From positions 11,927,001 to 11,991,000 of the forward strand of contig LR990059.1 in the NCBI GenBank assembly GCA_905147135.1: DNA of 64,000 nucleotides, written 5' to 3'. The translations under genes were made by a program, and so were the position numbers. This document shows, piece after piece, positions 11,213-21,345 of this stretch (positions are counted from its first letter, which is position 1; every line of letters begins with the position of its first letter). This DNA comes from Blastobasis lacticolella. Its lineage: Eukaryota > Arthropoda > Insecta > Lepidoptera > Blastobasidae. The notes under the pieces are model-generated. The model was not told the DNA's origin. It did not search any database and worked only from the letters and a program-made list of their open reading frames with translations.

Positions 11213-12279
11213 ACTTCGAAATAGTGAATTCTTTTATGAATATTTTATGAATAACATCAAACGCATCACCCATAAATTTGCGTTTTAAACATTTCTTTAT
11301 TACTTGTGGGATTATCAATGTTCGGTGTTTTAAAGAACACATTAATAAGTACTCGATTAAACGTCAAAACAGTGTACCATCTTAATTATGTTATAATGCG
11401 AGCAATATTACAAAATTCTCAAACGCGGTTTCGCAGAACTATTTCGATATTCGTTAGTGCAAAACTTCAAAGTAAACCTTTGCTATCACACGCAAATCGA
11501 AACGTAATTAAGCTACTAGAATCTTTGAATGTAGCAATAAAGCGCCTTAGTCAGTCTGCTATTTTAAGATGTTGCAAACGTGTATAATTACTTGGTATTC
11601 ACTTCGCTGTAAAATTATTTTAACATCCATCCCTCACGCCTACAATAAACCACACAAGACGTATCTAATATCATATTATCTCACTTTACGCGTTCAAAAT
11701 GGAAATTAAGATAAAGTAACGCGAATATGGTAAAGACTGTGCGAAGTATGGTAAAGCTGAGAGGCGTTTGCCTTTCATTCCAAGTCGTAGCTGAAATTCG
11801 TAGCTAGCTACGTAATGGGAATTGAATAGTATAAGTAATAGTAGTTTCCCAGAAAGTACGTCCGGGCTCCCGAAAAAGTACGATTTGCCAGTTCTTCAAT
11901 GTTATCAGCATTCGGAGGAAGGGGGTTTACACGATGCGTCGTACTGTTGGTCGGAATCAAACGGTTAAAGTTGACAGTTGTATTTTAGCCAATAAAACGG
12001 CGTTATTTTAACAGTGATGAGACAAAACCTTAGTAGCCGGTAGTGCTGGTGAGAAAAAATACGTCAAAATTTGTTTTCAAGGTATTTAGCGGGCAGGAAA
12101 GGCGAAGTGACCGGCCCCACAACAAAATTTTGTATTTCGTGATTCAATGAAAAAAAGGTACCAAATAGTACGATAATGAGCAGAGTACGCTAAAGGTACG
12201 ACACACGGTCTAATAGTACGTAAATATATGAAAGCTAACAATTTTATCAAATAATGTACACAAGGGTCCTCCAACTAAC
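11213..12279. other. Unassigned stretch
   Basis: A 93-codon plus-strand ORF (11306-11587) shows no domain. If the minus-strand exon at 12280-12423 is genuine, this region is its downstream intron. Confidence 0.35.
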
Positions 12280-12423
12280 CTCGAACATGCCAATATCCCA
12301 GCCAATTTTGCCAGCAATGTAAGCTAGCGGTAGGATAATACTCTCCATAAACATTAAACTACTTTTAGTAGTAATGCGAAGGATTTTTTTGCCAATCAGA
12401 GTCATTCTACGCAGTATAGACTT
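12280..12423 (-). CDS. Candidate internal coding exon of an unrecognised membrane protein gene
   Basis: On the minus strand a pyrimidine-rich tract ending in 'cttgtcaccag' forms a good acceptor. It is followed by exactly 144 open nucleotides (48 codons, phase 0 at both ends) and a donor reading GAG|gttagt. The peptide starts KSILRRMTLIGKKILRITTK and continues into a hydrophobic stretch with MESIILPLAYIAGKIGWDIG, which looks like a basic linker followed by one membrane-spanning helix. I do not recognise the family. No certain neighbouring exon was found; a possible one at 12495-12564 overlaps sequence that recurs near 23.7 kb and is not accepted. A chance ORF with fortuitous splice motifs remains possible. 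Confidence 0.4.
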
Positions 12424-12564
12424 CTGGTGACAAGACACAATGTGACAAACTTCTAATATAAATAATAGAGTAAGGGCACGGTATGTTATACTACTTCATC
12501 GCGTACAAGAAATATACCACTTTGTTGCGATAGCAGCGATTTAGGAGACCTACAAAACGTTGGT

Positions 12565-13469
12565 CTGCATATGCACAAACAAATAAAATATTATTAAGTA
12601 ACACAATGGAATAAAATATTGTTCGTAATACAGTTGACCGGACTAGCCACGGTCGCATGGGAAAATATAACAATGGGCATTAATCTCTTATTTGAATTAT
12701 TCGATACAGCTTTTTATTGTTTATTCTACGCAGCGACAAACGAATAGACAGCCCACCTGATAGCAACCGGTAACTGTCTCCCATAACATCTATGATTACA
12801 CAACCAAGAATACAAAAATCTATTTAAACAGCTTTTCAAACGGCTGGCATACAAGCACACAGTCAATGAGTAAAGTTTGGGTCATAATGGGCGCACGCAC
12901 GCGCGCCGCCAAGTTCCCGGCGCAATGAATGCAGATTCCAAGAGGCCTGTGGAATGGGGCGCCCGAATTTATGCTTACTCGTAGGAGCGGCATCAACTAT
13001 TCGGCGAATAAAGCCGCTCGACTTTTAATCTTTTGTTGCGTATTTTTATTTCGACGTTCATTTTGGATTATGGCTGTTTGTACTTTTTAAAATATAATAA
13101 TTGTAAAAACCTCCTAATGGTCTAGATTCTTAGGATTACTGTAAATAAAACCTGGTTCTAGGTGGTATCAATAGGTGCAATAAAAAATTTAACACAAACA
13201 ACCTCTGCAATACTATCCGCACATTTGTTACCGCGATGTGGAAATATTGTACAGCGCCATCTAGTGGACGTTGTGAGAACTATATACCTTGCGCATTGTA
13301 TATAATTATAATTTCCATATCACCGATTACTAGAGCGAACCTACACAGTTCTGTTACTGGGTATATTTTACATATTTTATTTCAATCGTCGTGCATAATT
13401 ACCTTTCCACATTTATTGAAATTAGTCTATTCCAGAATAAAACTAGTAATCAAAGCAAGTCTACCCCCT
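12565..13469. other. Non-coding stretch with a GC-rich, non-repetitive island
   Basis: A degraded minus-oriented LINE-tail fragment lies at about 12725-12785. The part 12885-13040 is unusually GC-rich ('cgcacgcacgcgcgccgcc', 'aataaagccgctcgac') and matches nothing else in the window. It lacks a convincing ORF and may be regulatory. Confidence 0.4.
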
Positions 13470-13561
13470 AAGACCGCCCTTTGTACTATCTACCATATTT
13501 TTTGTATCTGTACTTGTGTTCTATGGTGTGCAATAAAGAGTTTTTGTATTGTATTGTATTG
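13470..13561 (+). repeat. LINE 3' end with TTGTA tail
   Basis: The segment ends 'gtgcaataaagagttttt' followed by four tandem ttgta-type units (gtattgtattgtattg). A polyadenylation-like aataaa just before a pentanucleotide repeat is typical of jockey-type LINE 3' ends in Lepidoptera. No ORF is attached. Confidence 0.55.
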
Positions 13562-14554
13562 TCTACGTTCAGATTATTATGCAAATGTAGATATTAATTT
13601 ATTCTGCATTATGGAAAAGCCGCATTTGCATATGAAGAAAATGAGGGAAAATTACTCGCGTGCTGTTCTTTGGATAATTTTAATTAGTACCGAGCTGCCG
13701 AGGTTTCTTTAGCAACATACTCAGGTCGGCTTGCAATGCACCAAAGACTGCAACTTGGAATCTTTTTTAATTATGCCTTTTGAATTGTACATTTGAAAGG
13801 AATCTGGTTTTTGGGACAGCAACATTTTTAAAGCTGAAGTGGGGCATCTTTATAAAAATGTGCTTAAATAATATTTTTGGATCTTATTGTTTCAATTCCT
13901 TTTTATCGCAAAAGTAAAACATAGTACTAATAAATACACAGGTTCTATAAATATTTTGCTTGTACCATCATTGTAATATCATTTAAAGTAATACTTAATT
14001 AAAACCGTCATTCATTGACAAAAGATGCCAATAACGCATCAATAATATAATTGAACTGAACTTCTACTTCTGCAGTTTCGCCTAAAATCTCGTACATTCT
14101 AAGTACCTATACTAATTACGTAATAAACGAACTTCACGCACCAGTACCTAAATGCTAAGCACGACGCCATACCCAAAGGGGTACCGTCCCCATTAAAAAT
14201 GCACGTCCAAATCCTGACGAACGACCCGCTGCCAACCCTGCAGCGGGCGATTCTCATAAAATTATGCGGGGACATGAAAGAGGTCTTACTGTAATATGGA
14301 AGAAAAGGTTCTAATTAAAATACTCGGAGGCGCGGCAGGGCCTGAAAAGAATGCGAGCGATGTGGGCACGCGACGACTTCATAATTGCTGGGTGTAGCCC
14401 ACTAGGAACGTACCTTGTGGTTTAATACGTTATTGACGACAGTGGTTCAGTTTGTTAACATGGTGTGCCACGGTGTTTCTCGAGTCAATTCCCGGCCAGG
14501 CATAAATTGAAATGATGAATTGAGTGGAAATAATAAATAAATATAAATATATTC
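13562..14554. other. Unassigned stretch
   Basis: No gene or clear repeat. A short GC-richer segment lies at 14325-14400 ('ggcgcggcagggcctgaaaa') without an ORF. Confidence 0.35.
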
Positions 14555-14798
14555 GTGGACAAATTCACACAGCGCCATCTAGCCCCAAACTAAGCAAAGC
14601 TTGTACTATGGGTGCTGGATAACTGATATACTACTTAAAATACTTTTAAATACATACTTATTATACATAGAACACCCAGACCCACAGACATTAACAGAAA
14701 TTAAAATTCATCATTTCAATTTCTGCCCGGCCGGGAATCGAACCCGGGACCTCTTGCGTGGCAGACCAGTATGTTGACCATTGAACCACTCAGGTCGT
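14555..14798 (-). mobile_element. tRNA-derived SINE, family A, full length
   Basis: A 244-bp minus-strand copy with the tRNA-like head ('acgacctgagtggttcaatg', box B 'GGGTTCGATTCCC') and the standard body and tail. The intact box B motif makes it one of the better preserved copies. A second partial copy in the opposite orientation follows 12 bp later. Confidence 0.85.
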
Positions 14799-14809
14799 CA
14801 GAACGAGTG

Positions 14810-14917
14810 TGTATTTAAAAATAAATAAGTAGTTTATCAGTTCTTCGGCACCCATAGCAAAAGTTTTGCTTTCCTTGTAGCTAGATGGCGCTGTGTTAAT
14901 TATCCAAGCATATTTAA
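14810..14917 (+). mobile_element. SINE family A, 3' half
   Basis: Plus-strand 3' half beginning near 'gtatttaaaaataaataagt' and ending in the family terminus ('gctagatggcgctgtg', 'ccaagcatattta'). The tRNA-like head is missing. With the preceding copy it forms an inverted repeat that could fold on itself. Confidence 0.75.
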
Positions 14918-15464
14918 ACAAAAAATACTCATTTGACTGTAGTACTCATTTACTAAAATATAGTTGACGTAACCTAACCCAATCGACAGAAAAACATTGG
15001 AAAACCCAAACTTAGTTTACATATTTTCTAAACAACAGAACCGATTTTAATGAAACAAAAACAAGAACCATCTCGATAAAACTGCCTTTCATATGAAGGA
15101 AACCGCATTCATCATCACAACCCATATCAGTCCACTGCAGGACTAAGGGCCTCTCCCACGAAAGGGGAGGTTACTGCCATTATCTCCATGCTTGGCAGGC
15201 GGGTTGGAGATCGCAGTGTTATAATATAACAATGGAAAAAGGCTGCTGCCCATTTTCCAGCCTACGGAGACGCTTATATCTTTTGCCTCGAAAACATAAG
15301 TCGCCTTGTACGACACCCACGAGTGTGAGGGGTTGGTGGCTATTCTACTCTGCCGGACACCACGCGGCACGGAAACCGCATTTGAGTCACCGAAATTGGG
15401 TCAGCCGTTCGGGAGATACGAGGCCCCAGACTCACTCCTCACACATACACAGATACACTTTTAA
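14918..15464 (+). repeat. Dispersed lepidopteran repeat split by the 261-bp element
   Basis: The left part (about 15010-15109, 'aaccgattttaatgaaacaa') and the right part (15371-15464, 'attgggtcagccgttcggga', 'acacatacacag') together form one typical repeat of the 'gtcagccgtttgg ... acacacag' kind. It was interrupted by the element at 15110-15370. Confidence 0.55.
15110..15370 (-). mobile_element. 261-bp SINE-like element with exact 12-bp target-site duplication
   Basis: The sequence ggaaaccgcatt occurs immediately before (15098-15109) and after (15371-15382) the element, a perfect 12-bp target-site duplication that fixes both ends. On the minus strand it starts gtgccgcgtggtgtccggca and ends in a (GATGAT)-like tail, like RTE LINE 3' ends, so it probably moved by LINE-driven retrotransposition. 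ORFs across it are incidental. Related copies lie at 4681-4905, 30767-30993 and 45127-45387. Confidence 0.8.
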
Positions 15465-15479
15465 ATATTGTAATTTTAT

Positions 15480-15563
15480 CAGTGGAAGCCTATAATTGGC
15501 TATGTAATGCTATTATTGTTTTTATTGTAACAACTGCAGTTGGCTTTCCTTAATAAAAAAAAA
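15480..15563 (+). repeat. LINE 3' tail, 'gttggctttccttaa' family
   Basis: Reads 'gtggaagcctataattggct', then 'gcagttggctttccttaata' and an A-run. A second copy lies at 47954-48040. Both look like 3' ends of a retroposed family with a poly-A tail. Confidence 0.55.
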
Positions 15564-15899
15564 CACGTAAACTTATAACACCCCACTTTTTTCGTCGGGA
15601 GTTAAAAATGTAGTTGTTCTCAGGCTAAAATGGCGTTAAATGATTTTTCATAGGTTTCTGATTCTGATATATATAATTTATTCATCCACCTGCCCTATCC
15701 CACTAGGTGGGGTCGGTACAATATGTCTCTTCTCTTTTTTCCATTAATATTTTAAATCTATGACTTGTCAATGTCGTCTCAGCACTCAGAATCTATATTG
15801 CGATGTATTAGAATGAAGATTATAAAAAAATGCAAAAATAGTTTACATGGGACAGATATTTATTAATTTTAGTCGAAGATTTCATAACAATACTTTTTA

Positions 15900-16062
15900 G
15901 GGTCGATTTTCAATCCTCAGATAAATTTTATCTGTCCGATAAAGTGATATACTGCCAAATTAAAACAAACTATAAGTCTATATACATGAAGTAATGATAA
16001 AATTTTTTAGTCGCAAAATAACTTAACTGATATGTTTTATCTGGGGATTGAAAAATCTGCTC
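15900..16062. mobile_element. MITE, 163 bp, flanked by TTA (copy 1 of family)
   Basis: TIRs run gggtcgattttcaatcctca on the left and gagcagatttttcaatcccc as the reverse complement of the right, both continuing into 'gataaa'. Both sides are flanked by TTA (15897-15899, 16063-16065), a 3-bp duplication typical of the PIF/Harbinger superfamily. A second copy is at 36694-36866. Confidence 0.7.
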
Positions 16063-17400
16063 TTAGAATTCTTTGGAATTGAAGCTGAAAAGGAGCTTTT
16101 ATCGTTGGAATAAATAAAGCTGCAGTTAAAAGCCTACTCGTACGTCCGATGACGCAAGAGTGAGTTTTAATTGCATAATGGGCTAAGTACTATCCAGGAG
16201 CGAGCTGAAAAATTAAGAGCCGTTTGCCAGTTTCCAATTTTCAGGTGTTGCCTTCAATTTCCGTGATGAGCCCTCGAGAATTGAACCCTGGACGGCTGTT
16301 AACGAGAAAGCTTTCATTTGCATACCTGTGCTTTGGAGCCTGGTTAAATTCCGAATTGGTTTTTGCTTCTGATTGGAGGACGGCGCGGTGGCGCGGATTG
16401 TGGATTTTTAATTTGTTTTCGATTTGGAAGTTTGTTTATTGGTGACTAGTGAAGAGATCGCGCCGAAAATTTCACGTCAAAATGTTATACTTCATCTCAT
16501 CAATTTTCATCAGAAAATGCTGTCCTAGCATAAGGTGTTACTCACTAGATATCTCGAGTATTCTCAAGTTCTATCGGAGTTTATATGTTTAAAGTTTATC
16601 CGAGGTAGCGTTCTGTGACGTAGAGCCTACACGCCTTCGCACTAAGCTGACGCAGAGAGTTGGAGTTGCTCCATTTTTTACAGTATACAAATTTGCGAGA
16701 ACGTCGTGGACGACGAGATTAGTAAGCTATATCAAAATTAGGAATTTCATCCCTGTGCAACGTATTAAAAATCGAAAAAAAAAGTGAAAATATAGAGGTA
16801 ATTAAAAAAAAATTTAAATTTAAATTTTTTTTTTTAATTGTATTGTTGTAACTATGCAAGTTCTTAAATCGATTTGTAAGTGATATGCGTTTGCATGCTT
16901 TTTGCACGCATACTTATTTTGATTACGATTGTTTACGCGAGTTCCCAAAGTATGTCAAAATTGCGAATTAATCCCGAATAAAAACGGTTTAATCCCGTTA
17001 TGGTAGTAGGTATGATATTGCAATGTCAATAATATCCTGGCGGCTATAGCCACTATGGAAGGAAAATAAATACATTTTTCGGGCTTCCAGGTGAGCTTTC
17101 TCCCACGAAGGTACCTATACGCAGCGTGTAAGCAATAAGCTCCCTGGAGTGCCTTTCCCTGGAGAACACCGACTGGAGTCTTTAAGAAGGGTGTGAAAAG
17201 GTTGGCAAAGCGCGAGTAACTACTTACTTTTGTTTAATAAATTCCTATTTCAAGTTAAAGTGCATGGAAAATACAAGGATGTACTTTCAAAATGTTCTTT
17301 GTGTACACGTACTTTTCAAGGTATTTAATGAATTCTTTTGTATTGTTTATTGTTTGTGAATTTCACTTGCCATATAGTATTCCGAAGTAATCCCATTTTT
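16063..17400. other. Unassigned stretch with an A/T palindrome
   Basis: A run of A then AAATTT units then T at about 16799-16838 is self-complementary. The part 17040-17215 is GC-richer and may be repeat-derived, but no gene is recognised. Confidence 0.35.
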
Positions 17401-17836
17401 CGACCTGAGTGGTTCAGTGGTTAACATCACTGGGTCTGCCATGCAGAGGTCACGGGTTCGATTCCAGGTCTAGTAGAAATTAAAATAAAGAATTTACTAT
17501 AGGTTATATTTACACTATGTGGGCACATATGAATGTACCGCAGAGCTACGCAGATTTCCTTGAGCTGGAGGAAATAAAATAATCAAAATATTCAGCAGAA
17601 ATGTAACGTTTTAATTACGTTGTTTTTTCAACACATCAAAATTGACAGACATAAGATACTTCATAAATAGAACTATCAAAGGAATAAATCCCAAGGAGAT
17701 GATATGAAGTGAAATACCAACACACTAAGTAAGTATTTAAATGTATATAAGTATTATCAGTTGTCTAGCACCCATGACACTAGTTTTACTTACTTTGGGG
17801 CTAGACGACGTAGTGTGATATGTCCAAGCATATTTA
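17401..17836 (+). mobile_element. SINE family A, split or diverged copy
   Basis: The tRNA-like head is at 17401-17500 (cgacctgagtggttcagtgg, box B 'GGTTCGATTCC') and the family 3' end at 17731-17836 ('ttactttggggctagacgac', 'ccaagcatattta'). About 230 bp of unrelated sequence lies between, so a later insertion or extensive divergence has separated the halves. Confidence 0.7.
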
Positions 17837-18198
17837 CCCTGCTACCAGCTGCTAACAGTTGCTACACCCAGACCTGTTTAAAATTTACCATTTAACTTTC
17901 TGTTCAATTTTTTACTAAAAATATTATTTATTTATAAAAAAACACTATTTTAAATAATACACTCCTTGGGTTTTTTATTGGGGCACTTTGTTTACACTTC
18001 CGATCTTGAATTTCATCTCGAAGTTTAGTTTCGGCTTCGTTTTGGTACTCACACGCGTGCGACAGAGGCGACACTGTACGAAGCGGAACTAGCCGATGTG
18101 CATTATTAACGGCCTATACCTGTAATTATAAAAAAAGTCACTCTTTTTCCGGGGGTAGATCAATGTATTGCTTTAATAATGGAAAGCATGTACTTCAC
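17837..18198. other. Unassigned stretch
   Basis: AT-rich to about 17990, then a GC-richer part with 'cacacgcgtgcgacagaggc'. No gene or repeat boundary seen. Confidence 0.35.
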
Positions 18199-18440
18199 TA
18201 GCGTTTATCCGCGACTATGTCCGCATAAAATTCGATTATAACGTGCCAGACCCGTTCGCGTAGGAACACAACTGCTTTTGGGATAAATTATTGCCTATAC
18301 GCTATTCTGGGCTATAAGCTATATAGCTGCCAAAATTCATAAAACTTTGTGAAATCGTTTTTGCGTGAAGGAGTAACAAACTTCCAAACATACATCCATT
18401 ATTACAAACTTTCTTCTTTATATATAATATTAGTAGGATA
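18199..18440 (+). repeat. Lepidopteran dispersed repeat ending 'ataatattagtagga'
   Basis: Begins near 'ctagcgtttatccgcgacta', includes 'tttttgcgtgaaggagtaac' and ends 'tatataatattagtaggat'. This start and end are characteristic of one of the commonest lepidopteran repeats. A reverse copy of the end is at 20226-20345. Non-coding. Confidence 0.6.
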
Positions 18441-18441
18441 T

Positions 18442-18684
18442 GTCAACACTAACCGATCTTCTGACGGTGAGGGAAAATATCGTGATGAAACCTGCACATT
18501 CAGGTGACTGAATGTGTAACCATGATCCAATCTGGTGAGGTTAACCTGGTAGCAGGGTCACGGAGGTCAGATGGCAGTCGTTCCACTGTAATTAGCTGAT
18601 CTGCCAAATCCTGGATCAGGGTCAATGCGAAACCCGGGCCCTCGTGCACGAGAGCACAAAAGGGAAATTATCGCCAAGGTGATT
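18442..18684 (+). mobile_element. SINE family B, lacking the tRNA-like head
   Basis: Starts 'caacactaaccgatcttctg' and continues through 'aaacctgcacattcaggtga', 'ggaggtcagatggcagtcg' and a tail ending 'atcgccaaggtgatt'. It abuts the preceding repeat, which suggests a preferred insertion site or nested insertion. The A and B boxes are absent, so the copy is 5' truncated. Confidence 0.7.
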
Positions 18685-19497
18685 ATTTTATCAGTAGAAC
18701 ATGTAAACGCCGGAAAAAACCTAGTTTAATAATTATGTGGGACAACATGTAAAGTTGGGTGTGTATGTATATTAACCTTATCGTATGCAAGTGCACGCTC
18801 TGTACACCAACCTTGTAATTACTGTTTTAATTAAAGCTGAAAATAAATTATATTAGCTAAGAGCACCTATTATAAAGAGAGCCTTAGCCGTTTTCCCTCG
18901 AGGTAATTTCGTGTCCGTTATTTGTAAATTAATCGGAGATGATCGGGGTTTTCTAAGAGATTTTCCAGTAAACGCTCTTAGTTAGAAAGAGCTGCACAAA
19001 ATGATCCAGCATTCTCATCCCCTATAATCTATAATGTCTCTCTTCTATAGGCCTGCTGGAAGAGATTTCTTCTTAGAAATAAGTAGTCTTTAATTTTGTA
19101 ATTTCTGTATACTATATATTGTGTGCAATAAATTATTAAATAAGGTTTAGGTAGCCAAAAAATAATTTATTTGTAAGTGAAATAAATAAAAAACTAATTA
19201 AATAAATGGGTGGTATTTATTTATTATACTGTACTAGAGATATCATAAAGAAAAAAACCGAAAAAACGCTTATTAAACTTGATAACGCAATGCAAACGTT
19301 ACTAAGTCATTGCGGGCCTTGAAACACTGAGAGCGCTTTGGCGAGGCGGTCGCGCATAAAGATACGCTAGAAAACTTTCGCGAACTTTTCAGAGATAAAT
19401 CTATTCTATAGCTGTCTTATTTATAGTAGCAATTCACACAGGTCACTGACTTTCACCCAATTTTTTTACTTTATCTACCTCGCTTCTTGCCTTTGGA
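18685..19497. other. Non-coding stretch with a non-repetitive island
   Basis: A LINE-tail-like 'gtgtgcaataaattattaaa' lies at about 19121. A GC-richer island at 19305-19380 ('gagcgctttggcgaggcggt') has no ORF and no second copy here. Confidence 0.35.
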
Positions 19498-19784
19498 GCT
19501 TCGGTGGCCGAGTGGTTAACGACTCGTAAGCGAGAGGTACCGGGTTAGAGTCTTACAGCGGTTATGTATCAATGACTCTTTTCTAAGTTATGTACATTAG
19601 TTTAATAATAACCGATGCTCTTACGGTAAGCACTGAATGTGTAACCATGATCAGGTATCAGGGTCACGGAGGTCAGATGGCAGTCGCTCCACTGTAATTT
19701 ATCTGTTCTGCCAAATCCTGTATCCTGGTCAAGGCGGAACCCGGGACACTAGATCACAACCGGAACATTAACGCCAAGATGATA
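19498..19784 (+). mobile_element. tRNA-derived SINE, family B, near full length
   Basis: The head reads gcttcggtggccgagtggtt with a box A-like TGGCCGAGTGGTTAAC and a degenerate box B (GGGTTAGAGTC). The body shares 'cacggaggtcagatggcagt' and 'ctgccaaatcctg' with the other copies and ends 'ttaacgccaagatgat'. The body has lost about 40 bp relative to the copy at 52.03-52.36 kb. Confidence 0.8.
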
Positions 19785-20668
19785 TTTATTTTTACTTTAC
19801 CTACAAATGAAGACAAAAAGATAATAATATTCTTAAACACTACACTTCGAGGCTCGTCAGCTCTCGCAAGCTAAACATCCGTGGCAAACTATATTATCTC
19901 CAAAAGGCGGCCGGGGTAACCTTTTCATTTGGAGAGGCACCCCTAATTTGGCAAGAAATACAGTTCTCGAGGATTTCTCCGAGACCTTTTAGGTCCAAAT
20001 CGAGTTAGTGGGCGGGGGGAAGTTTTTCATACATGGGTGGGTAAGTTTATGCGTGGGCAGTGCGGTAATATGGCTCGTTTATGGCGTGAGTTATCGGCGC
20101 TTGATCGGGCACGCCGTGTTGGCTGCGAGAGAAGCTGTAGGGAAATGAATCAATTCTATCGGTCAATTGGTACAGTTTCGTATGCCTTAAGGGTACAAAG
20201 TCAGGTGAATTTATTGCTTTATTATGTCCGATTATCCTACTAATATCATAAATGCGAAAGTTTGTATGGATGTTCGCATGTTTGTTACTCCTTTACGGAA
20301 AATATACTGAAAGGTTTTTAATGAAATTAGGATATAAGTTATCCCTAAATTTAACGTGGTTCAAACCTTTTAGGTATAATTTAGTTGCTTAAAGCTATAT
20401 TAATTTACGATTATTATACTTGTAAACACTACTGTTTTATATATTGAAAACATTCCAAGTACACCTAATGCCATCTTGTGACAAATTTCAGAACTAATAA
20501 ATAAAAATTGACAGATGAAGGTGTGTCGAGATACATTTTAATATTTTTGGTTATTGGATGTTAGTTTTCAGTTTCTCTAACAATTTTGCGTGGAGTGCAC
20601 TCCTAACCTTTAATCGCACTTTCATGTACCAATTTTTCACTATTATTCGACGTTTCATTGTTAATCCC
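19785..20668. other. Non-repetitive GC-richer island and a repeat end
   Basis: From about 19850 to 20190 the sequence is GC-richer, non-repetitive within the window and without convincing exons, so it may be regulatory. A minus-oriented copy of the 'tcctactaatatcataaatg' repeat end lies at about 20226-20345. Confidence 0.4.
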
Positions 20669-20671
20669 TTA

Positions 20672-20855
20672 AGGTGTGTCCAAACATAGAGCGGCATGTG
20701 TGCGCGGCAGCCGCGCGCGGCGTGCCGCGCTTTGTTTGGACAACAGCCGCGCGCAAACATTCGTCAATAGTCCTAACTAGAGCGCGGCAGAATTGTTTCC
20801 TGGACATGCCGCGTGTTGCTGCCGCGCTCGTGCCGCGCTATGTTTGGACACGCCT
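20672..20855. mobile_element. Harbinger-like MITE, 184 bp, very GC-rich, TTA target duplication
   Basis: TIRs of about 27 bp begin aggtgtgtccaaacatagag on the left and aggcgtgtccaaacatagcg as the reverse complement of the right. Both sides are flanked by TTA (20669-20671, 20856-20858). A 3-bp TTA duplication is a hallmark of PIF/Harbinger elements. The core is full of CGCGCGGC-type runs, in strong contrast to its AT-rich surroundings. No coding capacity. Confidence 0.8.
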
Positions 20856-20965
20856 TTACAATGCTGATTTTGTCAAGATATTTAAATCGTCGTCACTTTC
20901 TATAAGCTTTGAGCTAACTGACTTATCATGTCCCCACTTTTTACACGAGCAGCCTATGGGTTAGT

Positions 20966-21345
20966 CATACCCTGAAATCGCTCAACGTCTTACGTGTACA
21001 ACATAATAACACCTTCCGAATGCTGTTAGGGCTGCCGCGCTACTGCAGCGCGTCAGGCATGGTGGGAGTAGACGGCTTTCACGCCATAAGGCGCAAAAGA
21101 ACTGCTTCGTTATTAAGGCGCATGCGCGGCAGCCCGAACAGTATCCTGCAGGTTATAGCTGATAGGTATGATTCACCTATATGGCAGGCATTTGTAAAGG
21201 TTGTCATATACATAGGTGAATTTCATATTACAGAATTAAAAAGTGTTTTACTAACAAAGTTTGTAAGATACCTGTACTACTAACAAAAATGGATCTCTGT
21301 TGTCTGAAAATAAATAAATTGAATTGAATTGAATTGAATTATATT
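20966..21345 (+). pseudogene. LINE ORF C-terminal end plus AATTG tail
   Basis: The frame is open from about 20966, including residues VQHNNTFRMLLGLPRYCSAS and RRKRTASLLRRMRGSPNS, the pattern downstream of the RT domain of a LINE widespread in Lepidoptera. After the stop at about 21283, a short 3' UTR ends in 'aaataaat' and four tandem ttgaa units (21318-21340). It is a 5'-truncated dead copy; the clade is not assigned. Confidence 0.65.

Noticed and set aside
12495..12564. Possible exon upstream of the 12280-12423 exon
   Set aside because: The acceptor looks good, but the segment overlaps sequence repeated near 23.68 kb and the donor is weak.
13236..13712. 158-codon ORF
   Set aside because: It crosses a LINE 3' tail with TTGTA units; the sequence is AT-rich and there is no motif.
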